In this document: positions 9,281 to 18,259 of the stretch, in pieces | How the letters are laid out: every line of letters starts with the position of its first letter | How positions within the stretch are numbered: the stretch's first letter is position 1 | Assembly: GCF_900102465.1 (NCBI RefSeq) | Contig: NZ_FNBW01000005.1 | Coordinates: 271,110 to 335,109 of the forward strand | Source: Thalassobaculum litoreum DSM 18839 | GTDB taxonomy: Bacteria > Pseudomonadota > Alphaproteobacteria > Thalassobaculales > Thalassobaculaceae | Reading direction: 5' to 3' | Length of the DNA stretch: 64,000 bases | Position numbers and translations under genes: made by a program | The notes under the pieces: model-generated | The model's database searches: none | What the model was told of the DNA's origin: nothing | Seen by the model: only the letters and a program-made list of their open reading frames with translations

Positions 9281-10186
9281 TCAGTTCATCGGGGTCAGCA
9301 GCATGCCGTCGGACTTCTCGGCATAAGTGCCGGCGTCATAGGCCGTCGCCCCGTCGAGCTGCTCCTCGGTATAGGGGACGATCACCGAGATCTCGTCGGA
9401 CTCGTTGCGGTACAGCTCGACGTCCTGGAAGGCCATCGCGACCGGCTTTTCGCCGAGACCGAGGAAGCCGCCGACATCGATCACCATGGCGTCGATCTTG
9501 CCGTCGGCCGTCATCAGCACGTCGCCGACCTCGCCGATGCGGTTGTAGTTGCTGTCATAGGCCCAGGCACCGTCGAGGGTGGTGGCCTCGATCTTCTCGG
9601 AGCTGAGCTTGGAGCGGCCCTCCATGAAGGACTCGCGGGTGTTCTCCGGGGTCGTGGCCGTCGTGGTGGCGTCCTTATCCACCGCGGCGACGGTCGAGGT
9701 CGCCGGCACGTTGTTGGCCGTCGACTCCTTCTTCATCGGCTCCTTGTCGATCTTGCCGTCCATCGCCGAAGAGCGCTCCGGGGCCTCGTAGGCACCAGCC
9801 TTCTCAAGCTCTTCCTTGGTCAGCGCCGAGACCAGACGGTACTCGTTGTCGCCGGTCTTCTCGAAGGAGAGACGGGTGAAATCGACGGCCACGTCCTTGT
9901 CCCCCATGCCGAGGAAACCGCCGACGCCGATGATCACGGCCTTGATCGAGCCGTCCTCGCTGACGACGGCGTCGTCGATCTCGCCGATCCGGTCGGCGTC
10001 GTCGGCCGTGGAGGCGTAGACGGAGTGACCCATCAGGTTGGACGCGAGGTAGCCGCGGACCTGCTTGGCACCGATCGTGTCGACGGAGTCGAAGCGCATG
10101 TTGGTCTGAGCGTCGGTCGACGCAGCGATCGCCGGGCCCGACATCAATGCGACGAGCGCCGTGGTGGCGAGCATCTTCTTGATCAT
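9281..10186 (-). CDS. Exported protein with two PRC-barrel domains
   Basis: 301 residues with a signal peptide (MIKKMLATTALVALMSGPAIAA). Two PRC-barrel repeats are visible: residues about 35-110 (MGHSVYAS, IGEIDDAVVSEDGSIKAVII, GGFLGMGDKDVAVDF) and about 200-275 (RIGEVGDVLMTADGKIDAMV, GGFLGLGEKPVAMAF). They are joined by a Thr/Ala/Lys-rich linker. PRC-barrels occur in RimM, photosynthetic reaction-centre H subunits and many exported proteins of unknown role. The duplicated GGFLG-GEK segment suggests internal duplication. A GAGGGAAG site lies before the ATG. Function unknown; periplasmic location inferred. Confidence 0.88.
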   Translation of the reverse strand: MIKKMLATTALVALMSGPAIAASTDAQTNMRFDSVDTIGAKQVRGYLASNLMGHSVYASTADDADRIGEIDDAVVSEDGSIKAVIIGVGGFLGMGDKDVAVDFTRLSFEKTGDNEYRLVSALTKEELEKAGAYEAPERSSAMDGKIDKEPMKKESTANNVPATSTVAAVDKDATTTATTPENTRESFMEGRSKLSSEKIEATTLDGAWAYDSNYNRIGEVGDVLMTADGKIDAMVIDVGGFLGLGEKPVAMAFQDVELYRNESDEISVIVPYTEEQLDGATAYDAGTYAEKSDGMLLTPMN

Positions 10187-10312
10187 TTTCTTCCCTCAAT
10201 ACGTTGGGCGGCGTGGGTGACCGCATGCCTAACCAACGGCAGTGAGGGAGGGCAGTTCCTTGGCGTTCGCTGTCGGCACTGACACAAAATACGCGTCTGA
10301 TGTCGGCCGAGG

Positions 10313-11221
10313 TTACGCTGTGTCGAAGGTCTCCGGCAGGCCATTCAGGGCACGCCAGTGCCGGGCGATCTCGTCGCGCCGGGCGATCCAGATGCCGCCC
10401 TTCGCGGCGATGTGCTCCAGCACCCGGGCAAGGCCGGCGATCCGGCCGGGACGCCCGATGATCCGCAGATGCAGACCGATGGAGAGCATCTTCGGGGCAG
10501 TGCGCCCTTCCTCCCACAGCCAGTCGATGGCGTCGCAGCAGTAGCGGGCGAAATCCTCGGCGAAATGGAACCCGCCGCCGCGCTGGAACCGCATGTCGTT
10601 GGTGTCGAAGGCATAAGGCAGGACCACGTGGGGGCGATCTTCGACCGTCAGGATCATCGGCAGGTCGTCGCCGTAATGGTCGCTGTCGTAGAGGAAGCCG
10701 CCTTCCTCGACCAGCAGCCGGCGGGTGTTGGGGCTGGCGGCGGAGCGGGTGTGCCAGCCGACCGGCCGCACCCCGGCGGCGGCGCGGATCTCGTCCACGC
10801 AGCGGGCTATCACGGCACGCTCATGGTCCTCGTCCATATTGGCGTGCCGCTCCCAGCGGTAGGAGTGGCAGGCGATCTCGTGGCCGCGCCAGGCCATGTC
10901 TTGGGCGAGCCAGGGCGACAGGGTGAGGGCGCGCGCGCAACAGTTCATCTGCGCCTTGGCCCCGTATCGGTCGAACAGCTCCATGATCCGCCAATAGCCG
11001 GCGCGGGTGCCGTAGTCGAAATGGGTGTCCTTGGCCGGATCGGGCACACCGACCACTTCCTCGACGATCTCGTAGACCGCCTCGTTGCGCTCGTCGCCCA
11101 GCGAGACGGAGAGCTCGGCGCCTTCCTCCACGTTGACCACGAACGACACGGCCAGCCGGGCGTCGCCCGGCCAGTGCGGATGCGGCGGGTTGCCTCCGTA
11201 TCCCCTGAGGTCGCGGCTCAT
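10313..11221 (-). CDS. PuuE-like polysaccharide-deacetylase-fold amidohydrolase
   Basis: 302 residues with a NodB-type fold related to PuuE, the cofactor-independent allantoinase, and to other members of that branch. The N-terminus (SRDLRGYGGNPPHPHWPG), VNVEEGAE, the region RGHEIACHSYRWE and GLHLRIIGRPGRI match this group. Its ATG overlaps the stop of the racemase-fold gene (ATGA), so the two are translationally coupled. The neighbourhood suggests hydrolysis of a cyclic amide such as allantoin or a hydantoin-like compound. The exact substrate is inferred and other deacylations are possible. Confidence 0.82.
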   Translation of the reverse strand: MSRDLRGYGGNPPHPHWPGDARLAVSFVVNVEEGAELSVSLGDERNEAVYEIVEEVVGVPDPAKDTHFDYGTRAGYWRIMELFDRYGAKAQMNCCARALTLSPWLAQDMAWRGHEIACHSYRWERHANMDEDHERAVIARCVDEIRAAAGVRPVGWHTRSAASPNTRRLLVEEGGFLYDSDHYGDDLPMILTVEDRPHVVLPYAFDTNDMRFQRGGGFHFAEDFARYCCDAIDWLWEEGRTAPKMLSIGLHLRIIGRPGRIAGLARVLEHIAAKGGIWIARRDEIARHWRALNGLPETFDTA

Positions 11222-11904
11222 GGACCGTCGGTCTCGATCAGCGCCTTGAGGGCGAGGGCGGCGGCGGGTACCGGTTCCACGATCGGCAGGCTGGCCTCCG
11301 CCCCCAGGGCGCGGGCGGCCTTGGCCAGGGGACCGCCACCGACGATCACCGCGTCGACCTCCAGCGTCTCCGTCGCCTCGGTCAGCATCTCCCGCAGGGT
11401 CGCCATCAGCAGATCCGGATCGCCCATGACCTTATAGGGGTCGCCCTTGATGCGCAGGATGTCGACCAGCCTCTCGCCCTCGCCATAGACCACGGCGAGC
11501 GCCCGCAGATGCGCGTTCAGGTCCGGCGTGGTCGACAGGATGGCGAAGCGGCCATGGCGGCCGGCGGCCTGCATGGCGGCCTCGGCGATGCCGACCACCG
11601 GCACATCGAGCATGGCCCGCAGATCCTCCAGACCCGGATCCAGGAAGGCCGACAGGATCACCCCCTCGCACGGGTCGAGCCCGTCGCGGAACAGCGTCAG
11701 CAGCGAGGCGGACGCCCGCTCCGCGCCGGCCACGTCCGTGATGATCGGCGGCGCGTCCTCGTTGGTCTTCAGCCGGACCGTCCAGCCGGGGCCGAGCGCT
11801 TCCTGGGCGAAGGCGCCCATCAGGTCGGTGCTGGCCCGGGTGCTGTTCGGGTTCAGCAGCAGGATGCTGTGGCCGGGGCCTTCATCGATGGCGGACAGGG
11901 TCAG
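11218..11904 (-). CDS. Asp/Glu/hydantoin racemase-superfamily protein lacking both usual cysteines
   Basis: About 228 residues. LLLNPNSTRASTDLM and VPVVGIAEAAMQAA identify the Asp/Glu/hydantoin racemase fold. The two catalytic cysteines of this family normally sit in a C-F-x-DPGL motif and in a GCAG motif; here these read SAFLDPGLEDLR and VGGGPLAKAA. The normal two-cysteine mechanism therefore cannot operate as such. No ATG or GTG lies near the expected start. The best candidates are CTG codons at 11904 (overlapping the DUF3830 stop, with GAGGAG upstream) or 11898. It is the middle gene of a coupled three-gene operon. Confidence 0.78.
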   Translation of the reverse strand: MTLSAIDEGPGHSILLLNPNSTRASTDLMGAFAQEALGPGWTVRLKTNEDAPPIITDVAGAERASASLLTLFRDGLDPCEGVILSAFLDPGLEDLRAMLDVPVVGIAEAAMQAAGRHGRFAILSTTPDLNAHLRALAVVYGEGERLVDILRIKGDPYKVMGDPDLLMATLREMLTEATETLEVDAVIVGGGPLAKAARALGAEASLPIVEPVPAAALALKALIETDGP

Positions 11905-12317
11905 CGCTCCTCGAAGGTGATCGGCTGCGCCCCTTCCCACAGGCACAGGCGGCCGAGCTCGGCCAGATTCTCCAGGCCCGAGGTGAGGGTGATGAAATGG
12001 TTGCCGGCAAGCTGGCCCATCTTCGAGGCGAAGTGCACGCCGCCATAGGCCAGCAGGATCTCGGTCTCGCTGATGCCGCCCGGATAGAGCAGGATCTGGC
12101 CCGGGGCCGGGTAACTGGTGTGGTTCTCGTAGCCGACGCCGAACTGCAGGTCGCCCAGGGGCAGCCAGACGCCTTCGCCGCTCCAGCGGACATGCACCGC
12201 CTTGCTCACGAACGGCATCTGGGCGCGGAACGCGGCGACGGTCTTGGGGGCGGCGTCCTCCTCGAACCTGGCGTCGAAGGTGAGCGGTCCGGCGGTGACG
12301 GTGAGGGCGCGCGGCAT
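11901..12317 (-). CDS. DUF3830-family cyclophilin-like protein
   Basis: 138 residues. The pattern RFEEDAAPKTVAAFRAQMPF, then KAVHVRWSGEGVW, ISETEILLAYGG and GQLAGNHFITLTSGLENLAE matches DUF3830, small beta-barrel proteins resembling the cyclophilin-like fold. They are usually found beside amidohydrolases and transporters for nitrogenous compounds. ATG at 12317 is chosen because it starts the conserved domain; the frame runs open to 12536 without homology. It is the first gene of the operon with the racemase-fold and PuuE-like genes. Biochemical role is unknown. Confidence 0.78.
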   Translation of the reverse strand: MPRALTVTAGPLTFDARFEEDAAPKTVAAFRAQMPFVSKAVHVRWSGEGVWLPLGDLQFGVGYENHTSYPAPGQILLYPGGISETEILLAYGGVHFASKMGQLAGNHFITLTSGLENLAELGRLCLWEGAQPITFEER

Positions 12318-12553
12318 GGGCGGTGTCCGGAGGTTGTGACGGGTCTGACGACAGCCTGCCGCGCCCGTCGCCGCACTGCAAGATCGCCAACGCGGACCGT
12401 CGCAGTTCCCGAGCATCCGTCCCGGGGCGCAAATGGTCTGGGGCTTACCGGCCGGTGCCTTAATGGTTTGTGAGGTTTCCACCGGTAGACTCGTAACAGT
12501 CGGTCGGTCAGACTTCCCGTTGTGGAGGGGCGCCACCGGCTCGGGAGAAGCTC

Positions 12554-13129
12554 ATGAAGCAGATCACGGTCTCCATCCGGTCTGCGGAGACCTCGGATGC
12601 CATCGGTCTGGCCCGCGTGCAGATCGAGACCTGGCGCGACGCCTATGTCGGGATTCTGCCCGACGAGTCCCTGATCGAATTGGATGAGATGCGGGCCGCC
12701 GTGCGCTGGACGCGCCTGGTGGCGGGGCTGGAGGAGCCGGAGCTGCTGTCGGTCGCCGAGGTCGACGGCGACGTGGTCGGTTTTTGCCATGGCGGGAACG
12801 GGCGCCGTGCCGTCTCGGCGGGGCTCGACTCGGGCGACCGCATGGCCGAGGTCTATGCCCTCTATGTCGATCCGAACTACCAGGGCCTTGGACTCGGCCG
12901 CGCCCTGCTCGGTCACGTGGCCCAGGGGCTCGAGTCGGACGGGTTCGAGGCGCTGACCATCCTCACGCTGGAGGCCAACCGCCATGGCCGGCGCTTCTAC
13001 GAGGCGCTGGGCGGCCTGGCCGGGGATCCGGTCCCCTCGGTGGTGAGCGGCACACCGATCGACCAGACTCCTTATGTCTGGAGCGATATCTCGGTCCTGG
13101 TCCGGCGTATCGAGACCGCCCAGGGCTAG
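12554..13129 (+). CDS. GNAT-family N-acetyltransferase
   Basis: 191 residues with a single GNAT domain. Motif A is clear at about residues 100-125 (VYALYVDPNYQGLGLGRALL, acetyl-CoA pyrophosphate loop Q-x-x-G-x-G), with beta-strand FEALTILTLEANRHGRRFYE following. Such enzymes transfer acetyl from acetyl-CoA to an amine on a small molecule or protein N-terminus. A GGGAGAAG site precedes the ATG. It precedes guaA in the same direction with a 116-nt gap, probably as a separate unit. The acceptor cannot be predicted. Confidence 0.9.
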   Translation: MKQITVSIRSAETSDAIGLARVQIETWRDAYVGILPDESLIELDEMRAAVRWTRLVAGLEEPELLSVAEVDGDVVGFCHGGNGRRAVSAGLDSGDRMAEVYALYVDPNYQGLGLGRALLGHVAQGLESDGFEALTILTLEANRHGRRFYEALGGLAGDPVPSVVSGTPIDQTPYVWSDISVLVRRIETAQG

Positions 13130-13245
13130 GCCCCGCGGCAGTGCCGGAATTGACGGTCGGATCGCGCGGCAATCCTGCGCTTGCCGGACCCCGGCGCTTG
13201 CAGTAGCTTCCGGCGCTTCCTGAGCACCGCGCCTGGGGGCCATAG

Positions 13246-14793
13246 ATGACCGATCGCGTTCTTATCCTGGATTTCGGCAGCCAGGTCACACAGCTGATCG
13301 CTCGCCGGGTGCGCGAGAACGGCGTCTACTGCGAAATCTTCCCTTTCAATGTCGATCCCGACCGGATCCGCGACTTTGGCGCCGCCGGCATCATCCTGTC
13401 GGGCGGGCCGTCCTCGGTCTATGGCGAGGACGCGCCGCGGGCGCCGGACCTGGTGTTCGAGATGGGCGTGCCGATCCTTGGCATCTGCTACGGCTCCCAG
13501 CTCCTGTGCCACCAGCTCGGCGGCACCGTGGAGAAGAGCGACGAGCAGGAATTCGGTCGCGCCGAGATCATGGTGAAGGACAGCTGCCTGTTGTTCGACG
13601 ACCTGTTCACGCGGGGCACCGTCGAACCGGTCTGGATGAGCCATGGCGACCGCATCGCTGCCGTCCCGCCGGGCTTCAAGACCGTCGCCACCACCCCGTC
13701 CGCGCCCTTCGCCGCCTTCGCCAACGAGGAGAAGCGGATCTACGGCCTGCTGTTCCATCCCGAGGTGGTACATACCCCGCGCGGCGGCCAGCTCCTGCGC
13801 AACTTCACCCATAAGGTCGTCGGCCTGAAGGGCGACTGGACCATGGCCGCCTACAAGGACCAGGCGATCGCCAAGATCCGCGAGCAGGTCGGCGACGGCA
13901 AGGTCGTCTGCGGCCTGTCCGGCGGCGTCGACAGCTCGGTGGCGGCCGTGCTGATCCATGAGGCGATCGGCGACCAGCTCACCTGCGTCTTCGTCGATCA
14001 CGGCCTGCTGCGGGCCGGCGAGGCGGAGGAGGTCGACCGGCTGTTCCGTCAGCACTACAACATCCCGCTGATCACCCGCGATGCCAGCGACGTGTTTCTG
14101 GGCGAGTTGGAAGGCGTCGACGACCCGGAGGTCAAGCGCAAGACCATCGGCCGGCTGTTCATCGACGTGTTCGACGCCGAGGCCAACAAGATCGACGGCG
14201 CGCGCTTCCTGGCCCAGGGCACGCTGTATCCCGACGTGATCGAGAGCGTGTCGCCCACGGGCGGCCCGTCGGTCACCATCAAGTCGCACCACAATGTGGG
14301 CGGCCTGCCCGACTACATGAAGCTGGAACTGGTCGAGCCGCTGCGCGAGCTGTTCAAGGACGAGGTCCGCGAACTCGGCCGCGAGCTCGGCCTGCCGGAG
14401 ACCCTGGTCGGTCGCCATCCGTTCCCCGGTCCGGGCCTCGCCATCCGCGTGCCGGGCGCGATCACCCGCGAGAAGCTCGACATCCTGCGCAAGGCCGACG
14501 CGATCTATCTCGACGAGATCCGCAAGGCGGGCCTGTACGACGAGATCTGGCAGGCCTTCGCCGTTCTGCTGCCGGTGCGCACGGTCGGCGTGATGGGCGA
14601 CGCCCGCACCTACGACTACGCCTGCGCTCTGCGGGCGGTCACGTCGAGCGACGGGATGACGGCGGATTACTACCCGTTCCCCCACGACTTCCTCGGCCGC
14701 ACCGCCACCCGCATCATCAACGAGGTGCGCGGCATCAACCGGGTGACCTACGACATTACCTCCAAGCCGCCGGGCACGATCGAGTGGGAGTGA
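13246..14793 (+). CDS. guaA: GMP synthase (glutamine-hydrolysing)
   Basis: 515 residues, standard length. The N-terminal class I glutamine amidotransferase domain (1-195) has [18 protein letters not shown] and nucleophile Cys in [11 protein letters not shown], with His-Pro-Glu in LLFHPEVVH. The ATP-pyrophosphatase domain follows with the P-loop [15 protein letters not shown], then the dimerisation domain ([11 protein letters not shown]) and the C-terminal GTIEWE. It converts XMP, glutamine and ATP into GMP in the cytoplasm. It is convergent with the downstream dioxygenase, with 12 nt between the stops. Confidence 0.98.
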   Translation: MTDRVLILDFGSQVTQLIARRVRENGVYCEIFPFNVDPDRIRDFGAAGIILSGGPSSVYGEDAPRAPDLVFEMGVPILGICYGSQLLCHQLGGTVEKSDEQEFGRAEIMVKDSCLLFDDLFTRGTVEPVWMSHGDRIAAVPPGFKTVATTPSAPFAAFANEEKRIYGLLFHPEVVHTPRGGQLLRNFTHKVVGLKGDWTMAAYKDQAIAKIREQVGDGKVVCGLSGGVDSSVAAVLIHEAIGDQLTCVFVDHGLLRAGEAEEVDRLFRQHYNIPLITRDASDVFLGELEGVDDPEVKRKTIGRLFIDVFDAEANKIDGARFLAQGTLYPDVIESVSPTGGPSVTIKSHHNVGGLPDYMKLELVEPLRELFKDEVRELGRELGLPETLVGRHPFPGPGLAIRVPGAITREKLDILRKADAIYLDEIRKAGLYDEIWQAFAVLLPVRTVGVMGDARTYDYACALRAVTSSDGMTADYYPFPHDFLGRTATRIINEVRGINRVTYDITSKPPGTIEWE

Positions 14794-14805
14794 TCCCCGG
14801 CGGCG

Positions 14806-15510
14806 TCAGCAGGCGTCGTGGAAGATGATCCCGGCCGTATGGCGCAGGCCGGAGCGGACCCGGCTCACCCCGTGGCGGAGCTTCACGCGGTAGCTCCCGC
14901 GGGTGCCGCGTACCGGCCGGTTGTTGACGGCGAAGGCGACGGCATCGCCCTGGCGTAGCGGCACCACCTCCACCCGGCTCTGCATGCGGGGCCGCTGTTC
15001 GGTCATGCAGAACTCGCCGCCCGTGAAGTCCTCGCCCGGCTCGGAGAGCAGGATGGCGACCTGGATCGGGAAGACGAGATCCCCGTACAGGTCCTGATGC
15101 AGGCAGTTGAAGTCGCCCGGGCCGTATTGCAGCAGCAGCGGCGTCGGTCGGGTCTGACCGGCGGCGTGACAGCGCGCGAGATACGACGCGTGGCTCTCGG
15201 GAAAGCGCTCATCGACGCCCATGCGCTCGTTCCACTGGCTCGCCAGTCCCGCCAGACGCGGATAGAGCGTCGTGCGCAGGCCCGCGAGCAGGCCCGGCAG
15301 GGGATAGTCGAAGTAGCGGTATTCCCCCTTGCCGAACCCGTGCCGGGCCATGATGACGTGGCTGCGGAAGCGACCCGGCTCCGGATAGAGCGCGGCCGTG
15401 TCGCGGCATTCGGACGGGGTGAGGAGCCCGGACAGGACCGCGCAGCCGGTATTGTCCAACTCGCTGGTGAGCGCGGGCCAGTCATAGGCGGCGATCCGGG
15501 CATCCGTCAT
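14806..15510 (-). CDS. 2OG-Fe(II) oxygenase (proline-hydroxylase-like)
   Basis: 234 residues. The jelly-roll core shows the iron-binding pair His-x-Asp in NCLHQDLYGDLVFPIQVAIL, the segment GEDFTGGEFCMTEQRP, and a distal His/Arg pair near GTRGSYRVKLRHGVSRV, as in prolyl-4-hydroxylase-type 2-oxoglutarate oxygenases. Start at 15510 is supported by AGGAG 8 nt upstream; the frame extends to 15588 without homology. A related group is annotated as repair or hydroxylase proteins of unknown substrate. Fe(II)/2OG dependence is secure from motifs; the substrate is not known. Confidence 0.84.
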   Translation of the reverse strand: MTDARIAAYDWPALTSELDNTGCAVLSGLLTPSECRDTAALYPEPGRFRSHVIMARHGFGKGEYRYFDYPLPGLLAGLRTTLYPRLAGLASQWNERMGVDERFPESHASYLARCHAAGQTRPTPLLLQYGPGDFNCLHQDLYGDLVFPIQVAILLSEPGEDFTGGEFCMTEQRPRMQSRVEVVPLRQGDAVAFAVNNRPVRGTRGSYRVKLRHGVSRVRSGLRHTAGIIFHDAC

Positions 15511-15830
15511 GGACTTCACTCCTGCTCTCCGTTCGGCGCGCATTTGCCCCTGTGCACGGCAGATGGACACTCCGATTGTTGCTCTCAAATCGGGCGCGTC
15601 CGTGGCGGCGGCGGAGGTGCGCGGCTTCCACGGCGCCCCATGCTGGCCGCCAGAAGGCGCGGGCAGGATCGGATTGGAGGGAGTTGCGTGTATAGGCGAT
15701 TTATTCGACAGCGTTTCTGACTTGCATGAACTGTGATCGCACGGTTTAATTCATTGATTTATATTAGAGTTTCTGGAATTGCTTCACCTTTGATCGGGAA
15801 AGGCGCCTTGTCCGAAGGGCGAAAGAAACC
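15511..15830. other. Intergenic region with AT-rich promoter-like segment
   Basis: 320 bases between divergent genes. GC-rich until about 15680, then strikingly AT-rich (15690-15800), including TATATT at 15760-15765, which could be the -10 element for the sulfotransferase-like gene. No well-spaced -35 was found. The composition break coincides with the foreign-looking gene that follows. Confidence 0.45.
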
Positions 15831-16535
15831 ATGACTCCAGAAGAGTTCACCAAGATTGTTTCGCCAACTGTTATTTCCAATAAGTCCTTTAATAAGGTTT
15901 TTTGTATCGGCTACAATAAAACAGGTACAACGACATTAGAACAGGTTCTTCGGCTCTATGGCTATAAGCTTCCCGATCAGCAGGATCAGGAAGTGCGCTT
16001 GACGAAGCAGGTGTTCTCTACCGACTACACCGAATTTAAGGAATATTGCCGGAATTTCGATGCATTCCAGGACATGCCGTTTTCGCAAGGACTGACCTAC
16101 GTCGCCGCCGACGCATTATTTCCCAACAGCAAGTTCATTTTATCTGAGCGGGATCCCGACGCGTGGTTCGCCTCGATGTCCAACTTTCACAAAAAACTTT
16201 TCGACATGGGCGAGATGTCAAAAGTAACGGAAGAGGACATCCTTCATAAATTTACGTATCTTTATCCTGGGTACAATCACGCCAATAAGAAAATGCTCCT
16301 CAGCGTGTTCAATGGCGAAAACCGGGAAGTGCTGTGGGAAAAATTATACGATAAAGATTACTATGTGAATATGTATCAAAGCCGTAATGCTGAGATCAAA
16401 AGATACTTCTCGGAGACCGAAGATAAGCTTCTGATTATTGACGTTACCAAAGAACAGGACACCGGGAAGATATGTGACTTTCTGAACATCCCCCCGCACA
16501 TGAAAGTTCCCATGCCCCATTCAAACAAGACATAA
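15831..16535 (+). CDS. Sulfotransferase-family protein of foreign composition
   Basis: 234 residues. The N-terminal P-loop-like 5'-phosphosulfate motif CIGYNKTGTTTLEQVL (about 25-40) and the 3'-phosphate motif FILSERDPDAWFASM (about 103-117) identify the PAPS-dependent sulfotransferase fold; LLIIDVTKEQDTGKICDFLN is the usual C-terminal element. Such enzymes sulfate carbohydrates, lipids or small molecules. The coding sequence is far more AT-rich than everything around it, with codons such as TTT, AAA and TTA that neighbours avoid, so recent horizontal acquisition is likely. It stands alone, with no PAPS-synthesis or glycan genes adjacent. Confidence 0.8.
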   Translation: MTPEEFTKIVSPTVISNKSFNKVFCIGYNKTGTTTLEQVLRLYGYKLPDQQDQEVRLTKQVFSTDYTEFKEYCRNFDAFQDMPFSQGLTYVAADALFPNSKFILSERDPDAWFASMSNFHKKLFDMGEMSKVTEEDILHKFTYLYPGYNHANKKMLLSVFNGENREVLWEKLYDKDYYVNMYQSRNAEIKRYFSETEDKLLIIDVTKEQDTGKICDFLNIPPHMKVPMPHSNKT

Positions 16536-16759
16536 GAACGATCAAGGGCCTGGCCCGCTCTGGAAAACCAGGGCGGTTCGGTGTCGGTCCGGCATCCGCC
16601 CGGAATGCGGATCCGGCGGGAGGATGACGCCCGCGCCAACCGTCGGCAGTGCGTTGGACGTCATCGCGGGAGTACCCGCACCCGGGGCGGCGCACCGGAG
16701 GCGGTTCGATCAGGTGGGGATTTGGACGGTGTCGTGCGCCACTGCGGGTGCGCCCGGCC

Positions 16760-16975
16760 TTAGAGCGACGCCAGGTCGATGTCCAGGACGGTCATGTTGA
16801 ACTGGTAGCAGACCTCGCCGTCCTCATCGTCGCGGAAGATCACCCCGAGGAATTCGTCGTCGAGCATGACCTCCACCGAATCGTCCTTGTTGGTGCGCGG
16901 GACGAGGGCGATCCGATTGTTCGAAAAGCGGTTGCGCAGATACGCCTGTACCTGAGCGATTTCCTTCGGTGTCAC
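16760..16975 (-). CDS. DUF3126-family small protein
   Basis: 71 residues. The sequence from VTPKEIAQVQAYLRNRFSNN through EVMLDDEFLGVIFRDDEDGE to YQFNMTVLDIDL matches DUF3126, a short conserved alphaproteobacterial family of unknown function. A GTG start at 16975 is chosen, with GAGGAGA 7 nt upstream; the longer frame to 17434 has no homology. Acidic, no membrane segment, probably cytoplasmic. Confidence 0.86.
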   Translation of the reverse strand: MTPKEIAQVQAYLRNRFSNNRIALVPRTNKDDSVEVMLDDEFLGVIFRDDEDGEVCYQFNMTVLDIDLASL

Positions 16976-17135
16976 GTCGGTCTCCTCGCGGTGAAGTGAG
17001 TTGGCAATGTAGTGAGCATGATCTCGCTGTCGACCCCGGCTTATCGCAGGCGGCGGTGGTCGCGCAACCGCGATGGCGGTTTGGCCTCGCGCCCGGATCG
17101 CGTAGAAGGGGGCTGACTTCCGCCGAGGACCCGCC

Positions 17136-18164
17136 ATGACGCCGCCGCCTTCCGCCCCACATGCCATGCCCGCCGCCGCACCCACCGACATCGTGATCGA
17201 TTGTGATCCCGGCATCGACGACGCCATCGCCATTCTGCTGGCCGCCGCCTGCCCGCAGCAGGTGCGGATCTCCGCGCTGACCGCCACCCACGGCAATGTC
17301 GGCCTGGCGCTCACTGCCCGCAACGCCTGCAGGCTGCGCAGTCTGGCCGGCCTGCCGGAGGTGCCGGTGCATGCCGGCTGCCCGCGGCCGCTGACCGCTC
17401 CGGTGCACGACGCGGCCCATATCCACGGCGGCAACGGCCTGGGCGGAGTCGAACTGGCGGACGGCGACGATGGCCATGCCGAAGGTCGCGGGGGCCATGC
17501 CGAAGGCCGTGGGGGCCTCGCCGAGGCGCATGGGGTCGACGCGCTGATCGCCGAGGCTCAACGGGGCCGTACACTGGTGGCCGTCGGCCCGCTGACCAAT
17601 GTGGCGGTCACGCTGATCAAGCGGCCGGAGACGGCGGCGCGCTGGCGCCGGCTGGTGATCATGGGCGGCGGGGTGGAGAAGGGGAACGTCACGCCCCAGG
17701 CCGAGTTCAACGTCTTCACCGACCCGGAAGCCGCCCGCACCGTGCTGACCACCACGGAATGGCCGGTGGCGGCCCGCCCGGTGCTGTTCCCGCTCGACAC
17801 CACCCACCAGGCGCTGCTGTCGCCGGATTGGATCGCCGACCTCGCCGCGACGGGCGGAAAGGTCTGTCGGATCGCCGCCGCGATGCTCGGCGGCTACGAC
17901 ACGCCCAGCACCGCGGCGCAGGGCGGCAAGGCCGTGCACGACGCCATGGCGGTGGCCTGGACCATCCGCCCGGAGCTGTTCGAGACCCGGGCGGCCCGGA
18001 TCGACGTGGTGACCGACAGCGGTGCGGCCCGGGGTCGCACGGTGGCCGATTTCGTCTCCATCGAGCCGACGGCTGATATCGTGACCGGCGTCGACGCGCC
18101 GGCCTTCATCCAGTGGCTGAAGGAGCGGCTGGCGTCGCTCGACGCGGCCCTGTCCGGGGGCTGA
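17136..18164 (+). CDS. Inosine/uridine-preferring nucleoside hydrolase family
   Basis: 342 residues. The calcium-binding signature VIDCDPGIDDAIAILLA near the N-terminus and the later LIIMGGG-type strand (LVIMGGGVEKGNVTPQAEFN) with PLTNVAVTL are diagnostic of the IunH family, which cleaves the N-glycosidic bond of nucleosides to base and ribose. A second possible start is the ATG at 17166. An unusual in-frame tandem repeat, HAEGRGG twice plus a degenerate copy, interrupts the domain at about residues 112-130. Likely cytoplasmic nucleoside salvage. Confidence 0.92.
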   Translation: MTPPPSAPHAMPAAAPTDIVIDCDPGIDDAIAILLAAACPQQVRISALTATHGNVGLALTARNACRLRSLAGLPEVPVHAGCPRPLTAPVHDAAHIHGGNGLGGVELADGDDGHAEGRGGHAEGRGGLAEAHGVDALIAEAQRGRTLVAVGPLTNVAVTLIKRPETAARWRRLVIMGGGVEKGNVTPQAEFNVFTDPEAARTVLTTTEWPVAARPVLFPLDTTHQALLSPDWIADLAATGGKVCRIAAAMLGGYDTPSTAAQGGKAVHDAMAVAWTIRPELFETRAARIDVVTDSGAARGRTVADFVSIEPTADIVTGVDAPAFIQWLKERLASLDAALSGG

Positions 18165-18259
18165 GTCTGGATGCAGCTGAGTCTGGTCGGGGCCGAGTCT
18201 GGTCGGGGCTGAGGCACGGCGGGCATGACGACGGGACTGAAACTTGGCATGGTAGGACA

